Assembly: GCA_021824285.1 (NCBI GenBank)
Contig: JAKAKZ010000007.1
Location: 1 to 40,073, forward strand
From: a bacterium
GTDB taxonomy: Bacteria > Patescibacteriota > Patescibacteriia > SG8-24
Length of the DNA stretch: 40,073 nt
Direction: 5' to 3'
The translations under genes were made by a program, and so were the position numbers. Each line of letters starts with the position of its first letter. The stretch's first letter is position 1. Positions 33,401-40,073 of the stretch are shown here, piece by piece. Below the pieces are notes generated by a model that saw only the letters and a list, made by a program, of their open reading frames with translations, ran no database searches and was not told the DNA's origin.

Positions 33401-35262
33401 CCAAGTGGACACCGCCGGCGCCAGGCAACTATGCGGTTTTCGTGCGTGCCAAGTTTCCCGGCGAAGCCACGGCTCGGGATTTTCCTTCCGTTAACCTGAT
33501 GGTGGGCGATGCCTCCCTGGCGTTGCCGGCCCCGGCAACGCCGGCCAGCGCCGATCTTACGGTCAAGCCGCCGGCGAGCGACGAACCGGTGGCGATTGGA
33601 GTGCTTCAGCCGACAGTTCCGCAGATCAGCGGACCGCTGGCTGTTTCTTTCCGCACGTCCGGTCCGGTCAAGAGCGTCAAATGGTCGGTTTATCCGAGCG
33701 GCGGTAACCAACCGCTGTTCACCAGACTGGCGGTGCGGCTGCCCGACGGCACTTGGGCCGGCTTCTGGAACACGAAAGACGTGCCGAACGGCCGGTACCA
33801 GCTCGTTGGCCTCGTAGCCGATCCCGCGTCCGAAGCTCCCGCGAGCGCGCGTCGTGAGCTGACCGTCCAGAACGAGGTTCTGGCCGTCCAGATTCCGCCC
33901 GCCGCCGGCACGGTCCAACCGTCCGCGGAGGCGATGCCGCCCTCTACGCCCACGCCAATCGTCGAACCCATCATGATCATCCCTCCGGCAGTCGTCAGGG
34001 CGGCGGTGAGCGAGCTGCCGCGCGGTGCCGAGGCGCTGCCGACGGCAGAGGTGAAACTTTCGTCCATGGACGCCACGACCGATGCGCGCTGCCTGGCCGC
34101 CAGGATACCCGCGGCGAAATGCCGTGAATGGCTGGATTACAAGCTGACGCCGCAGCGCTGCCGCGACGCCGGCATCGTCGTGCGCGAGGAATGCGTGGCT
34201 TATCTGCAGAGTCAGCCGGCCGAGACGCCGGCGCAGGATCCTTGTGCGGGCAAGACCCGGGAGCAGTGCCTGCAGACCCTCGACGGCCTGACGGGCGGCA
34301 TGGCAGCGGCGTCGTCGATGCGCCAGACGCAGACCGCGGTGGCTGATGCGGTCGGGACGGTCTTCACGATGGCCGCCAGCGGCGCGCCGACGCCTCCGGT
34401 GACGGCGATGGCGACGGCCGATCTGGCCCCGCCGACCGTGGCCGCGCAGGTGGCCAAGCTGGTGCCGCTGGTCTCGCCGGACAGCCTGACGGTTCGCGTC
34501 CTCGCTTCGACGGAGTACGCCAAGACCGAGGAGGGCAATGCCGTCAGCCAGGTGCCGGGCATCGTTGTGGTCGATTCCGACGGCGACGGGTTGCCTGACG
34601 ATTTAGAGCGGCGCATCGGTACCGATCCGCACAAGCGCGACACGGACAACGACGGCTACGACGATTTCACGGAGCTGAAGAACGGCTATGACCCGTTGAC
34701 GCCGGGCGGTAACAGCGGCCGCAGGTTCGAGATTGCCCCTATCGATCGGGCCGTGATTTCCGGCGTCCCGCTCGAACAGCCACGCACCAGCGGCCAGATC
34801 CACGATGAGCTGAAGGTCACCGACGTGTCGGCCGCTCCTGCCTCCACCGACGGCGCGGGACCGCGCACCAAGCTCGCCGGCCGCGCCCTGCCCGGCCAGG
34901 TCGTGACTATCTACGTCTACAGCTACCTGCCGGTCGTGCTGACCACGCAGGCCGACGCGGACGGCAATTGGAGCTACGACCTCGCTTCCGGGATGTCGGA
35001 GGGCAAGCATGAGGCTTACGTGACGGTGACCGACGAGAGCGGGACAATACAGGCTAAGAGCGAACCGTTGGCCTTCATGATCAATCAGGCGCAAGCGCAG
35101 ACGCCGCGCGATTACTACGACAGCCTGCCGCTCGCCGAAACCGCGATTCAGACGCCGGTGAACCGCATGGTCGGCTGGTATCTGGTCGGCGCCGTCCTGG
35201 CCATCCTGCTGGGTCTCGGCATCGGCGGCGTCCTGGTCTATAGCCGCTTGAAGAGGGAATAG
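30427..35262 (+). CDS. Giant modular surface protein (Ig-like repeats, TSP3/calcium-binding repeats, C-terminal TM anchor)
   Basis: 1611 aa; N-terminal hydrophobic FAWLVALSGAVSFVLAASAQ; repeated W(S/T)AxWxxPxxGxY modules; DSDGDGLPDDLERRIGTDPHKRDTDNDGYDDFTELKNGYDP; terminal MVGWYLVGAVLAILLGLGIGGVLVYSRLKRE. Confidence 0.92.
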   Translation: MPAGQEAAQKGRAHILRDIRFAWLVALSGAVSFVLAASAQVNVTSTPTLNPPPVTVTLNAPVAGTMLSGPTNALLATTSQPVSKLEFDFLRGGQLAASFPYAASAAASSWPGNADVSPMVSDNYDVMAVAYDSAGNVLASSAAATVTVQNQMAIRPQVALVLPVANFISDNGLVSLAATAGGVDHVIFRIDSQSTSGNLPLTVATVENTAYDSQALQWSGTTASLPDGPYSVTAIGVYTDSTAKSAMILAAPVMFSVARPLPSITWVTPQPSSTTAVSVTVDTDIALVAASTLSIANATASFDIKTLSTTAAGNVGQLGALSCVIGSQCLQWRQNWHPTAVGDYAVTARVQYPGMALASSATLNFHVVAPSPSPPPFSVKMNSLGASSVLAGSLVTLGAVTSATADRLEFELRSAGGVVSPLAAAPLNAPSNTSWSASWTAPNADTYQIWPQAWPSVPAGLTAVPTTDAALTLTVQPSTTAAPKVTLVAPHANQAATVDLALQLYATSDQNSPQSVGFSVRALFSSAVYDIPGTCADQVCRVWSASWTPPAAGQYSIVARVRPVGFTADTVSANVGISVAAAASAPANTAPKFNVHLTGPLSNPPAGSTAVTLSAVTNATADYLDFVLRPSAPGASAITVHSVAADSLRRSWSVVWTAPTSDTYKLSASSAYLGAPSTFQATSDNILSFTVLPLAPAPAVPPAHPKVVLIGPDAGFVPTANAVVRLYASSDLAKPEATGFLVYLPGSTDGQKITPVACVTGTDCRYWTADWMPQTAGEYGIAAFTRVTGATTDILSEKRVLLVSEPATAALTVTVLYPGDGATLSARTVNLTARTSVAAAKLGFVIRPQTPGAAAYPGLPAAPDTAGTGWSATWQAPANGTYEAVAEALPIAGATITTSAVAVRSPAVTFSVASATLPTSDTAKPPSALIASAALLSPSRGASAVAGRPVSLVATVDPDEAQLQFVIKALDGTVRTVDSACSVSEGCGVREAKWTPPAPGNYAVFVRAKFPGEATARDFPSVNLMVGDASLALPAPATPASADLTVKPPASDEPVAIGVLQPTVPQISGPLAVSFRTSGPVKSVKWSVYPSGGNQPLFTRLAVRLPDGTWAGFWNTKDVPNGRYQLVGLVADPASEAPASARRELTVQNEVLAVQIPPAAGTVQPSAEAMPPSTPTPIVEPIMIIPPAVVRAAVSELPRGAEALPTAEVKLSSMDATTDARCLAARIPAAKCREWLDYKLTPQRCRDAGIVVREECVAYLQSQPAETPAQDPCAGKTREQCLQTLDGLTGGMAAASSMRQTQTAVADAVGTVFTMAASGAPTPPVTAMATADLAPPTVAAQVAKLVPLVSPDSLTVRVLASTEYAKTEEGNAVSQVPGIVVVDSDGDGLPDDLERRIGTDPHKRDTDNDGYDDFTELKNGYDPLTPGGNSGRRFEIAPIDRAVISGVPLEQPRTSGQIHDELKVTDVSAAPASTDGAGPRTKLAGRALPGQVVTIYVYSYLPVVLTTQADADGNWSYDLASGMSEGKHEAYVTVTDESGTIQAKSEPLAFMINQAQAQTPRDYYDSLPLAETAIQTPVNRMVGWYLVGAVLAILLGLGIGGVLVYSRLKRE

Positions 35263-35273
35263 GACAGATATGA

Positions 35274-35305
35274 GCCGCGGCCGCGTGTTCGGCCGCGGTT
35301 TTGTT
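35274..35305 (+). terminator. Intrinsic terminator
   Basis: gccgcggccgcgtgttcggccgcggttttgtttt. Confidence 0.75.
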
Positions 35306-35341
35306 TTAGCGGGATGACGGCTTTATCCTCGGCGGCCATTC

Positions 35342-35350
35342 TGCTAACAT
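35342..35350 (+). promoter_or_regulatory. Extended -10-like TGCTAACAT, near-leaderless spacing
   Basis: 13 nt between hexamer and ATG at 35364. Confidence 0.35.
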
Positions 35351-35363
35351 CAACGCAAAGCTC

Positions 35364-36245
35364 ATGCGCACCGCCTATACCGTCACCCTGCTTTTAGTCG
35401 CCGCAGCCGCCGGATTCTTTTTCGGCCGTTTTTCCGGTACGCCGCTCGACGTGACAGTCCTGAAAAAGGAGATTCCGCTGTTCGCGCCGCCGCCGAAGAC
35501 TACCCCGTACGAAGTCGGCATGTCGCGGCCCACGGAACCTAGCGCGACGACTGATCTGGTCCTGGAAACGCCGGTCGACGGGACGGTCGTGGACGGCGAG
35601 CTCGATGTCGCCGGCCGTGTCCGTGTCGCCGGCCGCTCCGTCGGCATCGTCGTGCACGACGCCTCCGGCACGGTCATCGCGCAGACCGACGCCGACCTCA
35701 CGGACAGCGATCCGACTACCGGTTTCGCCAGATTCTCCAAGAGCCTGCAGCTGCTGACGCCGCAGGTGGGCGGCGGCGACGTCGTGGTTTCCCTGCGGGG
35801 CGCCGACGGTCAGGTGGAGGCGGCGGTCAGCCGCCCTGTCCGCTTCATCGAGCCGCACGTGGTCACCATCAGGCTGTTTTTTTCCTCCGCTTCAACCGAC
35901 GGCGGCGATTGTTCGGCCGTCGTGCCGGTCAGCCGTACCGTTTCCAGCAAGACCTCCGTCTACCGGGCCGCGCTTGAAGCCTTGCTTGACGGACCGACCG
36001 CCGACGAGAAGTCCATGGGTCTTACGAGCCGCATCCCGCCTGCCGCCGTCCTGAAATCGGTGGCCGCCGACGGCTCCGGCATGGTTTTCGCTGACTTTTC
36101 CCGCTCGCTCGACAAGGGCATATCCGGATCCTGTCGGGTCTCGGCTATCCGCGCGCAGATCGAGGAGACCTTGAAACAATTTCCGGAAGTGCGGGGCGTG
36201 ACCATCGCCGAAGATGGGCGTTCCGAAGGCGTCCTTCAACCATAA
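35364..36245 (+). CDS. GerMN-domain protein with Gmad2/Ig-like domain, membrane anchored
   Basis: N-terminal TM; LVLETPVDGTVVDGELDVAGRVRVAG; VTIRLFFSSA..RAALEALLDGPTADEKSMGLTSRIPPAAVLKSVAADGSGMVFADFSRSL..VSAIRAQIEETLKQFPEVRGVTI. Confidence 0.8.
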   Translation: MRTAYTVTLLLVAAAAGFFFGRFSGTPLDVTVLKKEIPLFAPPPKTTPYEVGMSRPTEPSATTDLVLETPVDGTVVDGELDVAGRVRVAGRSVGIVVHDASGTVIAQTDADLTDSDPTTGFARFSKSLQLLTPQVGGGDVVVSLRGADGQVEAAVSRPVRFIEPHVVTIRLFFSSASTDGGDCSAVVPVSRTVSSKTSVYRAALEALLDGPTADEKSMGLTSRIPPAAVLKSVAADGSGMVFADFSRSLDKGISGSCRVSAIRAQIEETLKQFPEVRGVTIAEDGRSEGVLQP

Positions 36246-36249
36246 CCAT

Positions 36250-37278
36250 ATGCTCAAAAAGACATTACTGTTCGCACTGGTTTCCTTCGGACTGGTCTGG
36301 ACCTATTACTGGTACGTGCGCGGCATCAAACTCCTGTTGGCGGAGGAGGATGTCCAGACCCTGCAGCCTTACGCGTCTTTCGCCGTGCGCTTGCCGGAGA
36401 AGACCGCCGCGGGACCGCGCTGGGAGTCGGCAACGCCCCTACCCGTGGAACTGACGGCCGCGGAAGCGGTGACGCTGGGCAGCAGCATTTATGTCATCGG
36501 CGGGCTGGATGCCTTCGGCCGTTCCGTGGCGGCCGTGCGGGCTTTCGACGTCCTGCACAACTCTTGGAGCGATCGTGCCCCATTGCCGAAGCCGTTGCAG
36601 AACGTGGCGGCCGCGGCCTACGGCGGCAGGATATACGTCTTCGGCGGCTTTGCCGGCCTGACTGACGTGCCGAGCAATTCCGTATATATATATGAAGCCT
36701 CGACCGACAGCTGGTCCAGCGGCCGCAAGATGCCGCAGGCCACGGGCGCTGCTGCCGCGGTCACTGTCGGTGACGCGATCCATGTCCTGGGCGGCTTCTC
36801 CCAAGGCCAGAGTTCGGACATGCATTACATTTATGATCCGGCGCTTAATTCCTGGCGTCAGGCGGACGCGCTGATCTCTGGCCGTGACCGGTCGGCTGTC
36901 CTGAACCATGACGGGTTGATCTACGTCTTCGGCGGACGCCAGGGTTCGGTACTGTATCCGATCGCCGACACGGCCATCTATTCTCCAGGCAACGACAGCT
37001 GGGACGATTTTCCGCACATGCCCGTCAAACGGGCGAATGGCGGCGTGGCCGAGGTCAACGGACAGGCCTATCTTTTCTGCGGTGAAACCGCTACGACCGT
37101 AATCGGCCAGGTTGATGCCCTTGATTTCGAGAACCGTTCTTGGTCCCAGGCGCTGCCCATGCCTACGCCACGGCAGGGCTGTGCCGTCGCGTCTTATGGC
37201 GGGCGGATATTCGTGATCGGCGGCGGACGCAAGCCCGTGCTTTCGGTCTCGAGCCTCAATGAGGTATTCGTGCCATAA
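36250..37278 (+). CDS. Kelch-repeat (beta-propeller) protein, membrane anchored
   Basis: YVIGGLDAFG, YVFGGFAGLTDV, HVLGGFSQG, YVFGGRQGS, FVIGGGRKP with spaced W residues; N-terminal TM. Confidence 0.88.
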   Translation: MLKKTLLFALVSFGLVWTYYWYVRGIKLLLAEEDVQTLQPYASFAVRLPEKTAAGPRWESATPLPVELTAAEAVTLGSSIYVIGGLDAFGRSVAAVRAFDVLHNSWSDRAPLPKPLQNVAAAAYGGRIYVFGGFAGLTDVPSNSVYIYEASTDSWSSGRKMPQATGAAAAVTVGDAIHVLGGFSQGQSSDMHYIYDPALNSWRQADALISGRDRSAVLNHDGLIYVFGGRQGSVLYPIADTAIYSPGNDSWDDFPHMPVKRANGGVAEVNGQAYLFCGETATTVIGQVDALDFENRSWSQALPMPTPRQGCAVASYGGRIFVIGGGRKPVLSVSSLNEVFVP

Positions 37279-37374
37279 CGAAGTGTGAAGCGTGGAGTTC
37301 GAAGCGTGGAGCTACGAACACACAGCCGCCATCCATCAAACTCCACACTCCCCACTTCGCACTCCAAACTTCTA

Positions 37375-38634
37375 ATGCCTCCGTTTTCCGTCGCCCAATT
37401 CCTGGAATTCCTGAATGCCGCCCTGTCGACGGCCGTTTTTCCCGAGGGCGTCGCGGTGGAGGGCGAGGTCGCGGAGTATCGGGTTTCCCAGGAACGCTGG
37501 ATCTGGTTCAAGTTGAAGGACAAGGAGGCGACCGTGGACTGTTTTGCTACGGTCTGGCAGCTCCGGACGCCGCTTGAGGACGGCATGCAGGTGCGGCTGT
37601 ATGGTCGGCCCAAAGTCCACCCCAAGAGCGGTCGTTTTTCGCTGAACGTGGAACGGGCGGAACTAGTCGGGGAGGGAGCCTTACGCCGGGCCTATGAGCT
37701 GCTTAAGCGGCGGCTCGCGGAGGAGGGCGTGTTCGCGCCCGAGCGCAAGCGCCCGCTGCCCAGGTTTCCGCGGCGCATTGGTCTCATCACGTCGCGGGAA
37801 GCAGCGGCCTATTCTGACTTTCTGCGCATCCTCGGCAATCGCTGGGGCGGAGTGGAGATCGTCCTGGCCCATGTCCAGGTCCAGGGCCGCGAGGCAGTGG
37901 GGGATATCGTCCGCGCTTTCCGCTGGTTCAATGCCCATCCGTCGTCCGCTGATGTCCTGGTGCTGACGCGCGGCGGCGGTTCGCTCGAGGACCTGCATGC
38001 CTTCAATGATGAGGCGACCGTGCGCGCCGTCTTCTCGTCCAAGATACCGGTGGTAGTGGGAGTGGGCCATGAGCGGGACGAGACCCTGGCTGATTTCGCC
38101 GCCGATGTCCGCGCTTCCACACCGACCAATGCCGCGGAGCTCGTGGTGCCGGACCGGTCCGAGATCGCGGCCGCGCTCCGTTCGGCTGAAAGGCATCTGG
38201 AGCACTCGCTGCGCCTGTCGCTGGAGTCCCGCGTTGCCGGCGTGCGTCACGCCGTCAGCGTGCTGGAGCGGCGCGCGCTTTCCGGGGTCGCCGACCTTGG
38301 CCATCTGCTGAAGGACTTCGGTTCCCGGCTGGCCGCCTTTCGACTGCGCGCGGAAACACGGGCGCGCGTCGTCGACCAGTCGGCCGCCCTGCTGCACTCT
38401 TCGGCGTCCAGGCTCGTGGAACGGGAACGCGCGCGGCTAGAGGCGGAAATCCGTCTGCTGGCCGGCTTGGACCCGCGCCGCCTGCTTGCTCGCGGTTATG
38501 CTATCGTCCGGGCCGGCGGTCAGGTCATCAAAGCGGCGTCTCAAGCGTCGGTCGGAACCGTCTTGGACATCGCTCTAGCCGAGGGCCGACTCTCGGCCAA
38601 GACCACCTCTTCCACGAAGAACGAAAACGGTTAA
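37375..38634 (+). CDS. xseA: Exodeoxyribonuclease VII large subunit
   Basis: EGVAVEGEVAEYRVSQERWIWFKLKDKEATVDCFA; RIGLITSREAAAYSDFLRIL; VLVLTRGGGSLEDLHAFNDEATVRAVFSSKIPVVVGVGHERDETLADFAADVRASTPTNAAEL. Confidence 0.94.
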   Translation: MPPFSVAQFLEFLNAALSTAVFPEGVAVEGEVAEYRVSQERWIWFKLKDKEATVDCFATVWQLRTPLEDGMQVRLYGRPKVHPKSGRFSLNVERAELVGEGALRRAYELLKRRLAEEGVFAPERKRPLPRFPRRIGLITSREAAAYSDFLRILGNRWGGVEIVLAHVQVQGREAVGDIVRAFRWFNAHPSSADVLVLTRGGGSLEDLHAFNDEATVRAVFSSKIPVVVGVGHERDETLADFAADVRASTPTNAAELVVPDRSEIAAALRSAERHLEHSLRLSLESRVAGVRHAVSVLERRALSGVADLGHLLKDFGSRLAAFRLRAETRARVVDQSAALLHSSASRLVERERARLEAEIRLLAGLDPRRLLARGYAIVRAGGQVIKAASQASVGTVLDIALAEGRLSAKTTSSTKNENG

Positions 38635-38646
38635 ACTACCTACGAT

Positions 38647-38874
38647 ATGCCTAAACAGGAAAAGAAAAGCGATTTCGGCGAAGCCTACAAGGAACTCGAG
38701 GAGATCGTCGCCTGGTTCGAGCGCGAGGACGTCGACCTCGACGAGGGCCTCGCCAAGTTCGAACGGGGATTGGCCCTGGCCGCCAGGTGCCGCGCCAAGC
38801 TGCGCGAGGTGGAGAACAAGGTCAAGGAGATCCAGTCCAAGTTCGGCGACCTCGAAGGGGGCAACGAGGAATGA
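38647..38874 (+). CDS. xseB: Exodeoxyribonuclease VII small subunit
   Basis: FGEAYKELEEIVAWFEREDVDLDEGLAKFERGLALAARCRAKLREVENKVKEI. Confidence 0.93.
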   Translation: MPKQEKKSDFGEAYKELEEIVAWFEREDVDLDEGLAKFERGLALAARCRAKLREVENKVKEIQSKFGDLEGGNEE

Positions 38875-38890
38875 CCATGCGTCAACCCGT

Positions 38891-38917
38891 AAAATCGCGC
38901 TCAACCGCGCGATTTTT
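38891..38917 (+). terminator. Intrinsic terminator
   Basis: aaaatcgcgc-tcaacc-gcgcgattttt. Confidence 0.8.
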
Positions 38918-38972
38918 CAATTAATGAACTCTCAACTCTCGATTTTCAAACCTCAACTTCCGGCCAAAAATG

Positions 38973-38981
38973 TGGCATAAT
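38973..38981 (+). promoter_or_regulatory. Extended -10 promoter TGGCATAAT
   Basis: TGGCATAAT 44 nt before the ATG at 39026. Confidence 0.45.
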
Positions 38982-39025
38982 ATATAGGTAAGTACGGCCC
39001 GCCAGGCCGCTTCCCGCGCACCCCT

Positions 39026-39775
39026 ATGCAGACCTCCGTCAACCCCAAGGCTTTCGGCCGGCTCACGCTCATCATGCTCGGCAGTTTCGGCTACGCGATG
39101 TACGCGCCGGCACTGCCGAACCCAGACATCAATGCTCTTCATCTGGTGGTCGCTCTGGTCTTCGTCGTGACGGTCGGCGTCCTCCTGATGCACGCCTTGA
39201 ACCGCCGGCAGCGCCTCCTGGACGCGGTACGCGTGGAGCTCAACAAGCTGCGCCGCCTGTATCACGTCTCCAAGAATCTTTCCCAGCTGTCCGGCGAATT
39301 CCGTCCCTGGTTCACGGAATTGCATGGCCACATCTACAAGTACATGAGTCGGTTCGCGGAAAAGGATTTCTCGGCCTACGATTCCTTCAATCGCGACTTC
39401 CGCGAGATCAGCTATCACGTCTACACCATCCCGGCGATGTCCGGTGCCAAGGAGCAGGCGCTGTTCGCCGACCTGCTGCGCACCACGTCCACGGTCGCCG
39501 AGGCCCGCCAGCTGATCAAGGAGCTGTGGGACAACCGCTTGAGCTTCAACGTCTGGGTCATGATCCTGCTTTTGACCATGTCCTACATCGGGGCGGTCAC
39601 GGTCGCCATGCCGGAGACGATGGACGGCCGGCTGGCCGGCGGCTTTGCGGTGGCGGCTGGCTGTCTTGCCATCGACCTGCTCTGGAAGATCGACTCGCTG
39701 GCCACGGAACAGTCGGCGCTCGCCAAACGCTACGTAGACAACGTCGCCAAGCTGGAACTGGGCCGGCGGGAATGA
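39026..39775 (+). CDS. Membrane protein, hypothetical
   Basis: 249 aa, TM segments at both ends (LHLVVALVFVVTVGVLLM; VWVMILLLTMSYIGAVTVAM). Confidence 0.75.
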   Translation: MQTSVNPKAFGRLTLIMLGSFGYAMYAPALPNPDINALHLVVALVFVVTVGVLLMHALNRRQRLLDAVRVELNKLRRLYHVSKNLSQLSGEFRPWFTELHGHIYKYMSRFAEKDFSAYDSFNRDFREISYHVYTIPAMSGAKEQALFADLLRTTSTVAEARQLIKELWDNRLSFNVWVMILLLTMSYIGAVTVAMPETMDGRLAGGFAVAAGCLAIDLLWKIDSLATEQSALAKRYVDNVAKLELGRRE

Positions 39776-39776
39776 T

Positions 39777-40073
39777 ATGGGCGTTAGCGAGACGGAAAAA
39801 GCGAAGACGGGGATATTCTATAAGTTGGGTGTTTTTTCATATCGACGGAACGCAAAGCAGGCCGTCGGTTTTTATTTAGCATATCTGCTTCTTGGATTAG
39901 TTTTGGGTTTTGTAGTAGGTGCGGGCACTTACCTCATATCAGGCAGTACCGTCGATCGTCAGTTCGGTATCCGTATGGGTAACTTGTTTGCTATCGCGTA
40001 CTGCACCGTTGTGTCGTCGTTGGTGCTCCGCGCACATGGGCAAACTCGCGACTTCGGACGCATTCTGCTTGTG
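39777..40073 (+). CDS. Membrane protein, partial (runs off window)
   Basis: Open frame MGVSETEKAKTGIFYKLGVFSYRRNAKQAVGFYLAYLLLGLVLGFVVGAGTYLISG... to the last base; TGATATG junction with the preceding gene. Confidence 0.65.
   Translation, partial: MGVSETEKAKTGIFYKLGVFSYRRNAKQAVGFYLAYLLLGLVLGFVVGAGTYLISGSTVDRQFGIRMGNLFAIAYCTVVSSLVLRAHGQTRDFGRILLV

Noticed and set aside
34560-34710. Possible cellulosomal dockerin in the giant protein
   Set aside because: DxDxDG pattern with DP spacing fits TSP3-type calcium repeats better than the duplicated dockerin helix pattern.

Overview
The window reads as about 40 kb of GC-rich bacterial chromosome. Gene content, small genome-style packing and the surface-protein repertoire suggest a Candidate Phyla Radiation/Patescibacteria-like organism; this lineage call is inference. 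Recognisable genes: thrS (3' end), miaB-miaA, a DUF5679-like zinc-ribbon miniprotein missing from the ORF track, gatB, tmk next to a divergent two-domain ThyX-like protein, an ABC exporter pair, an AI-2E-family permease, a dus gene, a MacA/MacB-like efflux locus with two permeases, a TM0106-like RecB/RNase H nuclease, pgi, a DUF4015-type putative glycoside hydrolase, a cyclophilin lipoprotein, an APH-like kinase-fold protein, a 1611-aa modular surface protein, a GerMN-like protein, a kelch-repeat protein, and xseA-xseB. I saw no rRNA, tRNA, CRISPR array or transposase gene. The most unusual signals are non-coding: (1) intergenic 'arms' of degenerate purine-rich words paired with their pyrimidine-rich complements, often around a terminator; (2) a three-copy REP-like element, AGTCAAAGAAGGCGGGGTCCCGCC-loop-GGCGGGA; (3) a MITE-like inverted repeat whose right end supplies the RBS of the next gene; (4) extended -10 motifs (TGN-TATAMT) that in several cases sit 6-8 nt from the ATG, implying leaderless mRNAs, along with a strong preference for T at -1 of start codons. 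At protein level, the 1611-aa surface protein shows an A/B alternating repeat with an exact 669-nt period.
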